Origin: Prevotellaceae bacterium
GTDB lineage: Bacteria; Bacteroidota; Bacteroidia; Bacteroidales; Bacteroidaceae
NCBI GenBank assembly: GCA_028726625.1
Contig: JAQYPT010000056.1
Coordinates: 1 to 64,000, forward strand
DNA length: 64,000 nucleotides
Direction: 5' to 3'
Numbering within the stretch: position 1 is the stretch's first letter; every line of letters begins with the position of its first letter. Both the position numbers and the translations under genes were made by a program. This document shows, one piece after another, positions 23,823 through 33,649 of the stretch. Under the pieces are notes generated by a model that saw nothing but the letters and a program-made list of their open reading frames with translations, had not been told where the DNA came from and did no database searches.

Positions 23823-26000
23823 TCACGACAGAAGATTGTTCAAGAAAGGCAGTACATCTTTCTGTCCCAACAGATTATAACGGGCATCATCACAAGCATA
23901 ACCCACCTTGATGGTCACGGCTTCTTCTGGCAAAGCCCTGAACATGTCCTCATCGGTCACGTCATCACCAATGGCTAAGATAAAATCATAAGAACGTTGA
24001 TTCAAGATACGTTGTACTTCCGAGCCTTTTGAATATTCGGCAGGCTTTACCTCCACGATTTTGTTGCCTCTCATAATCTGGAGGTTGTTTTGAGAACATA
24101 TCGGTATCAAGGCATGCATCAACTGTTGTGCCCTGAACATCCCTATCCAGTTGTCCACCTTACGATAATGCCATGCCACGGCCGTAGCTTTGACCTCCAG
24201 ACGCGAGTTAGGTGTTTTGTCCTCAAATTCTCGAAGGATGTTCATGAGCCGTTCGTCCCATGCCTGTGGCTCCACATTCTCGTGCCACACGCCGTTTTCC
24301 TTATAGAACGCGCCATGCTCGGCCGCAAACGACAGGGGTAGGTCGCCCAACCACTTATCAAGTGTACGGTGATCGCGACCACTGTTGATGACCACCGTAT
24401 TTCGTTCGTCATCACACAGTTTCCGCAACATGTTCTTCACCTCGGTAGTGGGAGATGCTTTCTCTGGATCTCTACGGAAAGCAGCCAACGTACCGTCATA
24501 GTCCAACATGATGAGTCTATGTTTGCTGGCATTGTACTTTTGCTTGATGTCCGAGAATACTTTCTTAGAGATATATTTCTTCATGAGCGTTTCATTGCGC
24601 TCAATGACCTCTTTCCACTCGTCTACAAAGTCGCCTGCCCATTTCTTAACGGTCTGCTTACCAACAATGTCTTGCATGTTCTGCAATCGTTCTTTCTGCT
24701 CCTCTTCTGGCATTTCCAACGCCTCGCAGATGGCCATGCTAATCTGGTCGGTATCATTTGGGTTGATTTGGATGGCATCTGAAAGTTCCGAAGACGCACC
24801 GGCCATCTCGCTCAATATCAATACACCAAGGTCATTGTCTTTCGTTGCGACATACTCCTTAGCCACCAAATTCATACCATCACGCAGCGGAGTGACCAAA
24901 GCAACATCAGCCAACTTGTACATCGCCACCAAATCTTCGAAAGGAAAAGCGTGATAATAATAACATACCGGCGTCCAACCGATGCCTGCATATTTGCCAT
25001 TGATGGCACCAATGCGCTCATCGATGCGCCGTTTCATCTCAGCATAACTGCTCACTTTGTCGCGCGAGGGCACAATAATCATGGCCAGCGTCACCTTATT
25101 TTGATACTCAGGATGCTTTTCCAAGAACGTTTCAAAACCCACCAGTCGATGCAAGATGCCCTTGCTGTAATCTAATCGGTCTACGGATAAAATGATTTTG
25201 TGTTTACCAAACTGACTCTTCATACGTTTCATGGCATCCTTCACGGGTCTCTTCTTTGGAGCATCATGATACAACTCGTAGTTGATTCCCATGGGTAAGG
25301 CATCCACATGCACAGCACGTCCGTCTACCATGACCTCGTTTAACTTGAACTCAAGATGCAAAGTACGCTCCACAGCACTGATGAAATGTCGCATATAGTC
25401 ATGGGTGTGGAAAGCAATGAAGTCGGCACCCAGCAGTCCTCTCAACAAGTTACGACGCTCGGGCAGCACCCTAAACAACTCGTACGAGGGGAACGGAATA
25501 TGATGAAAATAGCCTATCTTCAACGATGTCTTCCCATCACGCAACATCCCAGGCAACAACATCAGCTGGTAATCCTGCACCCATATCATGCTATCGTCAT
25601 CAATATGTTTGAGCACCTCCTTGCAGAACAGCCTGTTCACGTCTTGATAAGCCTGCCAAAAGCCTCTACGATATTTGGAGAACTCGTAGAAATAGTGGCA
25701 CAAGGGCCAGATGGTACTGTTACTGTAGCCCTCATAATAATTATTGTATTGGGTCGCACTCAAGAACACCGGGTGATAATTGAATTGCTCCAACTCCTCC
25801 TTGATTTTCCTTTCATCGGCCTTCCGCTTCAAACAAACGCCCGGCCACCCTATCCAATGCTGCTCATAGGAGGTTTGCAATGAGTTCAAACCCGTTGCCA
25901 AGCCGCCTTCACTACGTTCAAATTCAAAATGTCCTTCACTGATTTCCTTTGCCTTCACGGGCAAACGATTCGATACAATAAATAATTTTTTCCGCTTCAT
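23823..26000 (-). CDS. Bifunctional trehalose-6-phosphate synthase/phosphatase fusion
   Basis: 725 aa; N-terminal GT20 (SNRLPV...EGGLATGL...HHIPFPSYELFR...SVDRLDYSKGI) and C-terminal HAD TPP (LDYDGTLAAFRRDP...AIGDDVTDEDMF). Confidence 0.95.
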   Translation of the reverse strand: MKRKKLFIVSNRLPVKAKEISEGHFEFERSEGGLATGLNSLQTSYEQHWIGWPGVCLKRKADERKIKEELEQFNYHPVFLSATQYNNYYEGYSNSTIWPLCHYFYEFSKYRRGFWQAYQDVNRLFCKEVLKHIDDDSMIWVQDYQLMLLPGMLRDGKTSLKIGYFHHIPFPSYELFRVLPERRNLLRGLLGADFIAFHTHDYMRHFISAVERTLHLEFKLNEVMVDGRAVHVDALPMGINYELYHDAPKKRPVKDAMKRMKSQFGKHKIILSVDRLDYSKGILHRLVGFETFLEKHPEYQNKVTLAMIIVPSRDKVSSYAEMKRRIDERIGAINGKYAGIGWTPVCYYYHAFPFEDLVAMYKLADVALVTPLRDGMNLVAKEYVATKDNDLGVLILSEMAGASSELSDAIQINPNDTDQISMAICEALEMPEEEQKERLQNMQDIVGKQTVKKWAGDFVDEWKEVIERNETLMKKYISKKVFSDIKQKYNASKHRLIMLDYDGTLAAFRRDPEKASPTTEVKNMLRKLCDDERNTVVINSGRDHRTLDKWLGDLPLSFAAEHGAFYKENGVWHENVEPQAWDERLMNILREFEDKTPNSRLEVKATAVAWHYRKVDNWIGMFRAQQLMHALIPICSQNNLQIMRGNKIVEVKPAEYSKGSEVQRILNQRSYDFILAIGDDVTDEDMFRALPEEAVTIKVGYACDDARYNLLGQKDVLPFLNNLLS

Positions 26001-26173
26001 ATTCCTCTGTTTTAGACGCCTAAAACATGAGTAGCAACAACAGCTACCTACATTTCACTCTTTAGGCTGTTATGCAAATATACGAAAAATATGGCAAAAA
26101 GTCGAATGGTTGTGCAAGAAACTGGCATCTTAGATGTATCACACACCCACTAAACGAACGACATGCTGGGTAA

Positions 26174-26505
26174 GAATTATCTTGACAAACACCGCTGAAA
26201 TACTCGCTTATTTGCGAGCGACAGGCAAGTTGGCTGCAAATATTGAAAATATGACTATATTGATAGTCAACGGTTTACGAAAAACGGGCGTAAAAACAGG
26301 GGCAAAAAGACATGCTTTTGGGCTTATAGAACGATGGATTAAGACCGGAAAGGCATCGAGTTTGAGGACCAAACTCAATGCCTTTCGCAGTCGAAAGCAT
26401 GGCTATTGCCAAAAAACGAGGCTGGAAAGAAGAAAACAGCACATATTTTGAACCAAAACAGGGCTTGTTTTTTCTAGAATCAACTTTCTGGCACACCCTT
26501 TTTTA
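26174..26505 (+). repeat. Dispersed intergenic repeat family, copy B
   Basis: Begins GAATTATCTTGACAAACA; ACTCGCTTATTTGCGAG...GCTGCAAATATTGAAAATATGA; ends TTTTTTCTAGAATCAACTTTCTGGCACACCC. Confidence 0.65.
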
Positions 26506-26545
26506 GTGAATCAAAATTAACAAAAGAGCGGTGTTTCTGCGGGCT

Positions 26546-28339
26546 TCAGATTGCTTGCGTTGCCTTAGCCAACCACTCGTTCTCCTCATCCGAAAGATGG
26601 GGTGACAGCTGCCGGTACACCTCGGCATGATAGGTGTTGAGCCATGCCTTCTCCTCCTCGAGCAGCATGTCCATGAGGATGGGCGTGGTGTCGATGGGTG
26701 CCAGCGTGAGCGATTCGAATTGTAGGAACGTGCCAAACTCGGTTTCCTTGAAGGGGGTGACGAGCAGCGTGTTCTCTATTCGCACGCCAAATTTGCCCTC
26801 CATATAGATGCCCGGCTCATCGGTAACGGTCATGCCGGCGAGCAAGGGAGCCGGTCGCCATTCCATACGAATCTGGTGAGGGCCCTCATGCACGTTGAGA
26901 TAGCTGCCCACGCCATGTCCAGTGCCATGCATGAAGTTCATGCCTTCGCGCCACATGGGCTGCCGTGCCAATGCGTCGAGCTGCGAACCACACGCCCCCG
27001 ACGGGAATTTGCACAGCTCCAGTTGGATGTGTCCCCGCAGCACCAGCGTGTACACGCGGCGCTGTTCGTCGGTCAGATCACCCAAGGCGATGGTGCGGGT
27101 GATGTCGGTGGTGCCGTCCTGGTACTGCCCGCCGCTGTCTATCAGCACCAGTCCCCGCGGTTCTATGGGCGCATCGGTAGCGGGTGTGGCCTCATAATGC
27201 ACGATGGCGCCATGCTCCTCGTAGCCCACGATGGTATCGAAAGACACGCCCCTGAACAGGTCTTGTTCGGAACGCAAGGCGGTGAGCTTCTCATCGAGCG
27301 ACATCTCAGTCTGTCCACCAGCCTCAACGGCCGGCTTGATCCATCGCAGGAATTTCACCATCGCTACCCCATCACGCACCATAGCGGCACGGAAGCCGGC
27401 AATTTCGGCTTGGTTTTTCACTGCTTTCAACAGGGGGATGGGACTGGTAAGAGGAAGAATTTTGGGGCCGCTCACCCCTTCAAAAAGATGATGGTTAATC
27501 TGCTGCGGATCCAATGCGATGTTATATTCGCCATAGCCAGCCAGCTCATCCTTAATCTGGTCATAGCCGCTTACCTCCACGCCCTCACCTTTCAGATACG
27601 CTTTCACGTCGGGCGTAAGCTTGTCGGGGTCGATGCACAGGGTGGCTTTGGTGGTGCTAATCAGCAGGTAGGCCACGAACACGGGGTTGCAATGCACGTC
27701 GGTGCCGCGCAGGTTCAATGTCCAGGCAATGTCGTCGAGGGCAGAAACCAGGGTGCCATCAGCGTGTTGTCGGCGCAATGCCTGACGAATGCGGGTCAGT
27801 TTGTCAGCGGTTCGCTCGCCAGCATACCGCAGGGGCTGAATCTGCACCGTGTCTTTCGGGATGTTGGGACGGTCTTTCCAGATGATTGCCAGTGGGTCCA
27901 GGTTCGTCCGAATGGTGATGCCTCCCCGATCACGCATATCCTGTTTCATCTGCATCACAAATTGGTGTGCGTTCACCTGACCATCCATACCGATTTCGGT
28001 ACTGTCGCTTTGCTGGAGTTCGGCACCCAGCCAGTCGGCTATGGTGGGCGTCTCAGGCAAGCCTTGCTTCATCAATTGGAACTCCGTTCCGGCCAGTTGG
28101 TTGGCCGCAGCGATGAAGTAGCGCGAATCGGTCCATAGCGCAGCATGTTTCATTGTGACGACTGCCACGCCTGCCGAGCCATCAAAACCTGATATCCACT
28201 CACGCCCTTTCCAATGATCGGGCACATACTCGCTGTTATGTGGGTCGGTACTTGGAAAGATAAACGCGGCCAGTCGCTCACGATTCATCACCTCTCGCAA
28301 CGCTGAAAGTCGGTCTGCAATCTCTGTTTTCATAGTCAT
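26546..28339 (-). CDS. Aminopeptidase P family (M24) Xaa-Pro aminopeptidase
   Basis: 597 aa; VLIDSGGQYQDGTTDITRT, MHGTGHGVGSYLNVHEGP, TDEPGIY. Confidence 0.94.
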   Translation of the reverse strand: MTMKTEIADRLSALREVMNRERLAAFIFPSTDPHNSEYVPDHWKGREWISGFDGSAGVAVVTMKHAALWTDSRYFIAAANQLAGTEFQLMKQGLPETPTIADWLGAELQQSDSTEIGMDGQVNAHQFVMQMKQDMRDRGGITIRTNLDPLAIIWKDRPNIPKDTVQIQPLRYAGERTADKLTRIRQALRRQHADGTLVSALDDIAWTLNLRGTDVHCNPVFVAYLLISTTKATLCIDPDKLTPDVKAYLKGEGVEVSGYDQIKDELAGYGEYNIALDPQQINHHLFEGVSGPKILPLTSPIPLLKAVKNQAEIAGFRAAMVRDGVAMVKFLRWIKPAVEAGGQTEMSLDEKLTALRSEQDLFRGVSFDTIVGYEEHGAIVHYEATPATDAPIEPRGLVLIDSGGQYQDGTTDITRTIALGDLTDEQRRVYTLVLRGHIQLELCKFPSGACGSQLDALARQPMWREGMNFMHGTGHGVGSYLNVHEGPHQIRMEWRPAPLLAGMTVTDEPGIYMEGKFGVRIENTLLVTPFKETEFGTFLQFESLTLAPIDTTPILMDMLLEEEKAWLNTYHAEVYRQLSPHLSDEENEWLAKATQAI

Positions 28340-28558
28340 TCTGTTTTGTTTATTCTATCGCAAAGATAGTTTTTTGCTGGCACAGCGACAAATAAAATTC
28401 TTCAAATTGTCAAGCAAGGATGACAAACAAAGCCAGTTTTAGAATAAATAACAAATTAAAAAGCAATTAAAGACCAGTATGTTCCTACTTTTTATTAACT
28501 TTGTGGTCACAAGCAATAGGACATATATAGTAACATTTATAAATATTCAAATTAAATT

Positions 28559-29551
28559 ATGGCATTTTTGACAAACGAAAAATTGACCATCGTCGGCGCA
28601 GCCGGAATGATTGGTTCCAACATGGTTCAGACAGCATTGTCTATGGGTCTTACAAACAACATCTGTCTTTATGACGTATTCTCACCAGAGGGCGTGGCTG
28701 AGGAAATGCGCCAGAGTGGCTTCGATGCAGTGAACATCGTTGCGACAACAGACGTTAAAGAGGCTTTCACCGATGCCAAGTACATCATCTCCTCTGGTGG
28801 TGCTCCCCGCAAGGCAGGCATGACACGTGAGGATTTGCTCAAAGGTAACTGCGAGATTGCAGAGGGTTTGGGTAAGGACATCAAGAAGTACTGCCCTGAT
28901 GTGAAGCATGTTGTGATTATCTTCAACCCGGCTGACCTCACTGGTTTGGTAACGCTTCTTTATTCAGGTTTGAAACCTTCACAGGTTACAACCTTGGCAG
29001 CTCTTGACTCTACCCGCCTGCAGAGCGCACTGGCAAAGAAGTTCAACGTGATGCAAACAGAGGTGAAGGGAGCCGCTACCTATGGTGGACACGGCGAGCA
29101 GATGGCCGTTTATGGCAGTCATGTTACCATTTCAGGCAAGCCCCTGACAGAGATTATCGGCACACCCGAGTTCACCAACGAGGAGTGGGAGCAGATGAAG
29201 AAGGACGTGACCAAAGGTGGTGCCAAGATTATTGAGCTTCGCGGACGCTCTTCTTTCCAGAGCCCAGCCTACCTGTCGGTAGAGATGATTCGCTCGGTGA
29301 TGGGCGGCGAGCCGTTCCGTTTCCCCGTCGGCACCTATGTAAGCACTGACAAGTATGACCATATCATGATGGCCATGAAGACAACGCTCGACAAGACGGG
29401 CGCACACTATGAGGTTCCACAGGGTACAGATGAGGAGAACGCCAAGCTGGATGCCAGCTATGAGCACCTGTGCAAGATGCGCGACGAGTTGGTAACACTG
29501 AACATCGTTCCGGCTATCTCGGAATGGTCGAGCATCAACCCTAATCTTTAA
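28559..29551 (+). CDS. mdh: Malate dehydrogenase (lactate/malate dehydrogenase family)
   Basis: 330 aa; VGAAGMIGSNM Rossmann motif, SGGAPRKAGMTREDLL, TYGGHGEQMAV. Confidence 0.88.
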   Translation: MAFLTNEKLTIVGAAGMIGSNMVQTALSMGLTNNICLYDVFSPEGVAEEMRQSGFDAVNIVATTDVKEAFTDAKYIISSGGAPRKAGMTREDLLKGNCEIAEGLGKDIKKYCPDVKHVVIIFNPADLTGLVTLLYSGLKPSQVTTLAALDSTRLQSALAKKFNVMQTEVKGAATYGGHGEQMAVYGSHVTISGKPLTEIIGTPEFTNEEWEQMKKDVTKGGAKIIELRGRSSFQSPAYLSVEMIRSVMGGEPFRFPVGTYVSTDKYDHIMMAMKTTLDKTGAHYEVPQGTDEENAKLDASYEHLCKMRDELVTLNIVPAISEWSSINPNL

Positions 29552-29589
29552 ACGCTGTCGTCTGAACAGACAGACAAACGCTTATCACA

Positions 29590-29626
29590 GAAGGATGCAG
29601 CCCAGAAGATGCTGCATCCTTCTTTT
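29590..29626 (+). terminator. Intrinsic terminator after mdh
   Basis: GAAGGATGCAGC-ccagaagat-GCTGCATCCTTCTTTTT. Confidence 0.88.
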
Positions 29627-29731
29627 TATTTGTATCTCGGCTGACGAACACGCACGGGAAGAAAACGAAAGGTGTACTTGGGCTATACGGCTTATTATTA
29701 GTACCTTTGCACTTGATACTAAACATGATAG

Positions 29732-30601
29732 ATGAAAATGGAATTGATAAAAGGTAAAAAGTTTGGAGGAGAACGGCCGCTCTTCGGCATTCACGACACA
29801 CGACTCGAAGATGTTACGATAACAGAGGGCGAGTCGGGAATCAAGAAATGCCACAACATTGAGGCCGACCACTGCCGGTTTATCGGCAAATATCCATGGT
29901 GGCATGTGGATCACTCGGTGATTACCAACTGCTATTTTGAGACCGGATCGCGCTCGGCGATATGGTATTCCAACGATATGGTGATGAGCGACACCATTAT
30001 TGACGCGCCTAAACTGTTTCGTGAAATGAACGATCTGAAGCTGGTTAACGTGCAGATTAACGATGCCGACGAAACTTTCTGGAAGGTAGACCACCTTACT
30101 TTGCGCAACGTGAAGCTGCACGATGGCACCTATCCCTTCATGTTCTGCAACCATGTGGATGTGGACGGACTGGAAAGTGACAGCAAATACGTGTTCCAAT
30201 ATGTGAAGGACGCCGTGATACGCAACGCGAAGATCACCACCAAGGACTCGTTTTGGGAAACCGAGAACGTCACGGTGTACGATTCGGAGTTGAACGGTGA
30301 GTTCCTCGGATGGCACTCTAAAAATCTCAAACTGGTGAATTGTCACATCACGGGCGAACAGCCTTTGTGCTATTGTCAAGACCTCGTCTTGGAAAACTGT
30401 ACGTTTGGGGCAGATTGTGACCGCATGTTTGAGGATTCGACCCTCGTGGCCGACATCCGCGGAGCGGTGACCAACATCAAGAATCCCACATCGGGACGCA
30501 TCGTAGCTGACGCCATCGGCTCGGTGACCATCGACGAACATGTGCTGCAACCCAATAACTGCGAGATTATTGTACGCAACGAAACAACAAACAACAAATA
30601 A
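29732..30601 (+). CDS. DUF3737-family protein (beta-helix-like)
   Basis: MELIKGKKFGGERPLFGIHDTRLEDVTITEGESGIKKCHNIEADHCRFIGKYPWWHVD; promoter TACCTTTG at 29702-29709. Confidence 0.8.
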   Translation: MKMELIKGKKFGGERPLFGIHDTRLEDVTITEGESGIKKCHNIEADHCRFIGKYPWWHVDHSVITNCYFETGSRSAIWYSNDMVMSDTIIDAPKLFREMNDLKLVNVQINDADETFWKVDHLTLRNVKLHDGTYPFMFCNHVDVDGLESDSKYVFQYVKDAVIRNAKITTKDSFWETENVTVYDSELNGEFLGWHSKNLKLVNCHITGEQPLCYCQDLVLENCTFGADCDRMFEDSTLVADIRGAVTNIKNPTSGRIVADAIGSVTIDEHVLQPNNCEIIVRNETTNNK

Positions 30602-30603
30602 AG

Positions 30604-31773
30604 ATGAAATACGATTTTGACGAGATTGTGAACCGCCGCGGCACCAACTCGGTGAAATGGGACGAGGCGAAAGAAGAGGGAGTGATACCCATGTGGGTGG
30701 CCGACATGGACTTCAAGGCTGCACCCAGCATTCTTGATGCACTGAAAAAGCGTGTCGAGCATGGCGTGTTTGGTTACACCATGGTGCCTGACAGCTATTA
30801 CGAGAGCATCATTTCGTGGTTTGAAAGGCGCCACCAATGGCACATCGAGCGCAACTGGATTATCTATACATCCGGCGTGGTGCCGGCCATTTCTGCCATC
30901 ATCAAGGCACTAACGGAGCCTGGTGACAAGGTGCTGGTGCAGACGCCGGTGTACAATTGCTTCTTCTCGTCTATCCGCAACAATGGCTGCACCACCGCCG
31001 AAAATGCGTTGGTGCGCAAAGGCAACTCGTATGAAATCGACTTTGACGACTTTGAGAGACAGGCAGCAGATGAGAAGACAAAAGTGTTCTTGCTCTGCAA
31101 CCCTCACAATCCAGCCGGAAGGGTGTGGACACAAGAGGAGCTGAGCCGTATGAACGATATCTGTCTCAGGCATAACGTGAAGGTAATTGCCGACGAAATT
31201 CATTGCGAACTCGTCATGCCAGGTCATGAATTCACGCCCTTTGCCGCCGTTTCCAAAGCATGTCAGGACAATTGCATCACAACCAATTCACCCACGAAAT
31301 CATTCAATATTGCTGGACTACAGATTGCCAACATCATCACCAACAATGCAGAAGACCGACAAAAGATTGACCGCGCCATCAACATCAATGAGGTGTGCGA
31401 CGTCAATCCGTTCGGCGTAATCGCCCTACAGGCGGCCTATAACGAGGGCGAGGATTGGATTAATCAACTCAATGTCTATCTCTGGGAGAACTACCAGGCA
31501 CTGAAAGCATTCTTCAAGGACAACCTCCCCCAACTCGAGGTCATCAACTTGGAAGGAACATACCTTGTCTGGGTGAATGTTCGGGCAACCGGCATGACTG
31601 GCAATGAACTGACAGACAAACTGCTGAAAGAAGGGAAAGTCTTCGTGAATCGTGGCACCATGTACGATAAAACCACAGGCGAGGATTACATTCGCATCAA
31701 CATTGCCATGCCTCGCAGCCTCATGCTTGAAGGATTGAAACGCATTAAGAGTGTGATAGACAAGATTGTTTGA
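30604..31773 (+). CDS. PatB/MalY-family PLP-dependent aminotransferase (cystathionine beta-lyase type)
   Basis: MKYDFDEIVNRRGTNSVKWD...MWVADMDFKAAPSI...CNPHNPAGRVW...SPTKSFNIAGLQ (PLP lysine). Confidence 0.92.
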   Translation: MKYDFDEIVNRRGTNSVKWDEAKEEGVIPMWVADMDFKAAPSILDALKKRVEHGVFGYTMVPDSYYESIISWFERRHQWHIERNWIIYTSGVVPAISAIIKALTEPGDKVLVQTPVYNCFFSSIRNNGCTTAENALVRKGNSYEIDFDDFERQAADEKTKVFLLCNPHNPAGRVWTQEELSRMNDICLRHNVKVIADEIHCELVMPGHEFTPFAAVSKACQDNCITTNSPTKSFNIAGLQIANIITNNAEDRQKIDRAININEVCDVNPFGVIALQAAYNEGEDWINQLNVYLWENYQALKAFFKDNLPQLEVINLEGTYLVWVNVRATGMTGNELTDKLLKEGKVFVNRGTMYDKTTGEDYIRINIAMPRSLMLEGLKRIKSVIDKIV

Positions 31774-31813
31774 GATGCTGAATCGTTGAGAGAAAACTAC
31801 AATGAACGAACTC

Positions 31814-31849
31814 AAAAGGGGAAGTTGCCAAGCAGCAACTTCCCCTTTT
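31814..31849. terminator. Bidirectional terminator between convergent genes
   Basis: AAAAGGGGAAGTTGC-caagca-GCAACTTCCCCTTTTT. Confidence 0.9.
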
Positions 31850-31892
31850 TGCATCATTCGTCATCAGCAATCCATGCTGATGCGTGGTTTTC

Positions 31893-32522
31893 TTAGAAGA
31901 AATAGGCCACACCTACACGCCAAGAGTTGGCCTTGGTCTTGTGGTTTTCTACGCTTTCCTTCACACCTTTCCATGTAATGTCACCCGTCTTTCCGACACC
32001 TACATTGTAGTTGGCCGTAACTTGGAAATGCGTGGCGATGGTCAAGCCAACACCAGCATTGACACTGAAGTTAGATGACTTCATTGTCCATTCAGCTGCT
32101 TGATCTTGAAGCTCTGATATTTTCTTCACCTTATCACCTATATTGAAAGCAATCTGCGGACCTGCAAACACGAAAACATTGGCTGCACTGCCCATCCCAA
32201 TACTATATTTTACGTTCACAGGAACAATCAGTTGCTGCTGTTTCAAAACGGTATTGAACTTTTTGTTGACACCTTCAACCTTAGCTTCTTGCCTGTTGTA
32301 CAATGCAGACAGGTCCAAACCAAGTCCAGGAGCAGGCAAACCCATCTTTAAAGTCGGACCAATGAAGAAACCAGCACGATTGGATGTGTTGAAAACATCT
32401 TTGTCTAACGACATCTGACTGAGGTTCATACCTCCCTTGATACCAAACTTTACTTGTGCACTAGCGGGTAATACTGTTACCATGAACAAAACCATGACGA
32501 GTGAGATAATACTTTTTTTCAT
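31893..32522 (-). CDS. Outer membrane beta-barrel (PorT-like/porin family) protein
   Basis: Signal peptide plus VKFGIKGGMNLSQMS...; C-terminal WRVGVAYFF. Confidence 0.8.
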   Translation of the reverse strand: MKKSIISLVMVLFMVTVLPASAQVKFGIKGGMNLSQMSLDKDVFNTSNRAGFFIGPTLKMGLPAPGLGLDLSALYNRQEAKVEGVNKKFNTVLKQQQLIVPVNVKYSIGMGSAANVFVFAGPQIAFNIGDKVKKISELQDQAAEWTMKSSNFSVNAGVGLTIATHFQVTANYNVGVGKTGDITWKGVKESVENHKTKANSWRVGVAYFF

Positions 32523-32564
32523 TTCTTTGTGTATTTATTAAGTAAGTAAAAAAAAATCATTTTT

Positions 32565-33647
32565 TTAATGACGTTGTCGCCTAACGGTTACACGTGCAGG
32601 CGAATTGCTTGACGAAGAGGAAGTGCGACGACTTCTTCGGCTTTTGACTGTCGACTTATGGCCGGCCGCTCTTCGATTACGTTTTACACGCTTCGACTTG
32701 ACATCTTTAGGATTGAGCTTGGCTATGCTGTCCAAAGAGTCCTTGCGAGCCTGGTCTCCCCACATGTTTTTCTCAAAGAGTTTTATTTCCGCCTCAATGC
32801 GCTTCTGTGCGTTCGCCATGGCCGAATCAGTGGGATATTCTTGAGATAATGTTCGTCCCAACATGTTGTTGGTCTTATAAATCTTTCCTTTATATTGGTT
32901 CTTGGTAAAATAATCATCCACACTCATCACGGCGGCATTGTTAAGATTGCTCGTCATGATGGTCTGTTTGGACAAGAAAGGAGCCAAATCTTCATACTTC
33001 ACCCAGAACAAGGGATAGGATGTAGCACCATCACCAAAGTCGTCTACCCGTTTCATAATGGGACATAAGGCCAAGACTTTGGTGTGGAAAGTTGCCGTAG
33101 CTTGATCATAATAAGCACTCTCCTTGATGTAATAAGCGGTCACCTCGCGCGAAGGAATATCACTATCATCAATACGAATACCTCGATCAGTACGCTCATA
33201 GTAGACATGATAGTTGTCTAAAAATGCCAAAGGTTTCACCCTGGCCGAATCTTCAAACGTTTCATTACCATCCAACCGATACTCATACGCACGGATGTTA
33301 CCTGTCATCATCAACTTGAAAATGTAGCAAAACAGGTTCATTTGCGTACCCATAGGCTCCACAGGATAGTACAAACCCGCATTAGCATCTTGCGTCAAGT
33401 CGATCTCACGATAGATGTCGCGCCGCCATACCACATCCTCAGCCATCTTAGCTTCTGTGGGATACGACAGTTGGGCGCGCATACTAATCGTATTGGCGCT
33501 TGACTGCTGTGCGCGTTGTTGCTGCGCTCTTCGAGCCGGCGGCTGTGCAACGGAGAACTGAACGACACACAATAGCAGGGATATGAATAATAATTTCTTC
33601 TTCATTTTATTTCTGATTATACAGCTTGTCGAGGTGATGTCACCCAT
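32565..33647 (-). CDS. gldN: Type IX secretion/gliding protein GldN (PorN)
   Basis: VVWRRDIYREIDLTQDANAGLYYPVEPMGTQMNLFCYIFKLMMTGNIRAYEY; actual start probably MKKKLLFISLLL at about 33605. Confidence 0.9.
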   Translation of the reverse strand: MGDITSTSCIIRNKMKKKLLFISLLLCVVQFSVAQPPARRAQQQRAQQSSANTISMRAQLSYPTEAKMAEDVVWRRDIYREIDLTQDANAGLYYPVEPMGTQMNLFCYIFKLMMTGNIRAYEYRLDGNETFEDSARVKPLAFLDNYHVYYERTDRGIRIDDSDIPSREVTAYYIKESAYYDQATATFHTKVLALCPIMKRVDDFGDGATSYPLFWVKYEDLAPFLSKQTIMTSNLNNAAVMSVDDYFTKNQYKGKIYKTNNMLGRTLSQEYPTDSAMANAQKRIEAEIKLFEKNMWGDQARKDSLDSIAKLNPKDVKSKRVKRNRRAAGHKSTVKSRRSRRTSSSSSNSPARVTVRRQRH

Positions 33648-33649
33648 AT

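Noticed and set aside
26876-28138. 420-aa plus-strand ORF opposite aminopeptidase P
   Set aside because: Antisense frame of a GC-rich coding region; no domain, no promoter.
29585-30550. 321-aa minus-strand ORF opposite the DUF3737 gene
   Set aside because: Antisense shadow; the plus-strand gene has a promoter and family-like sequence.
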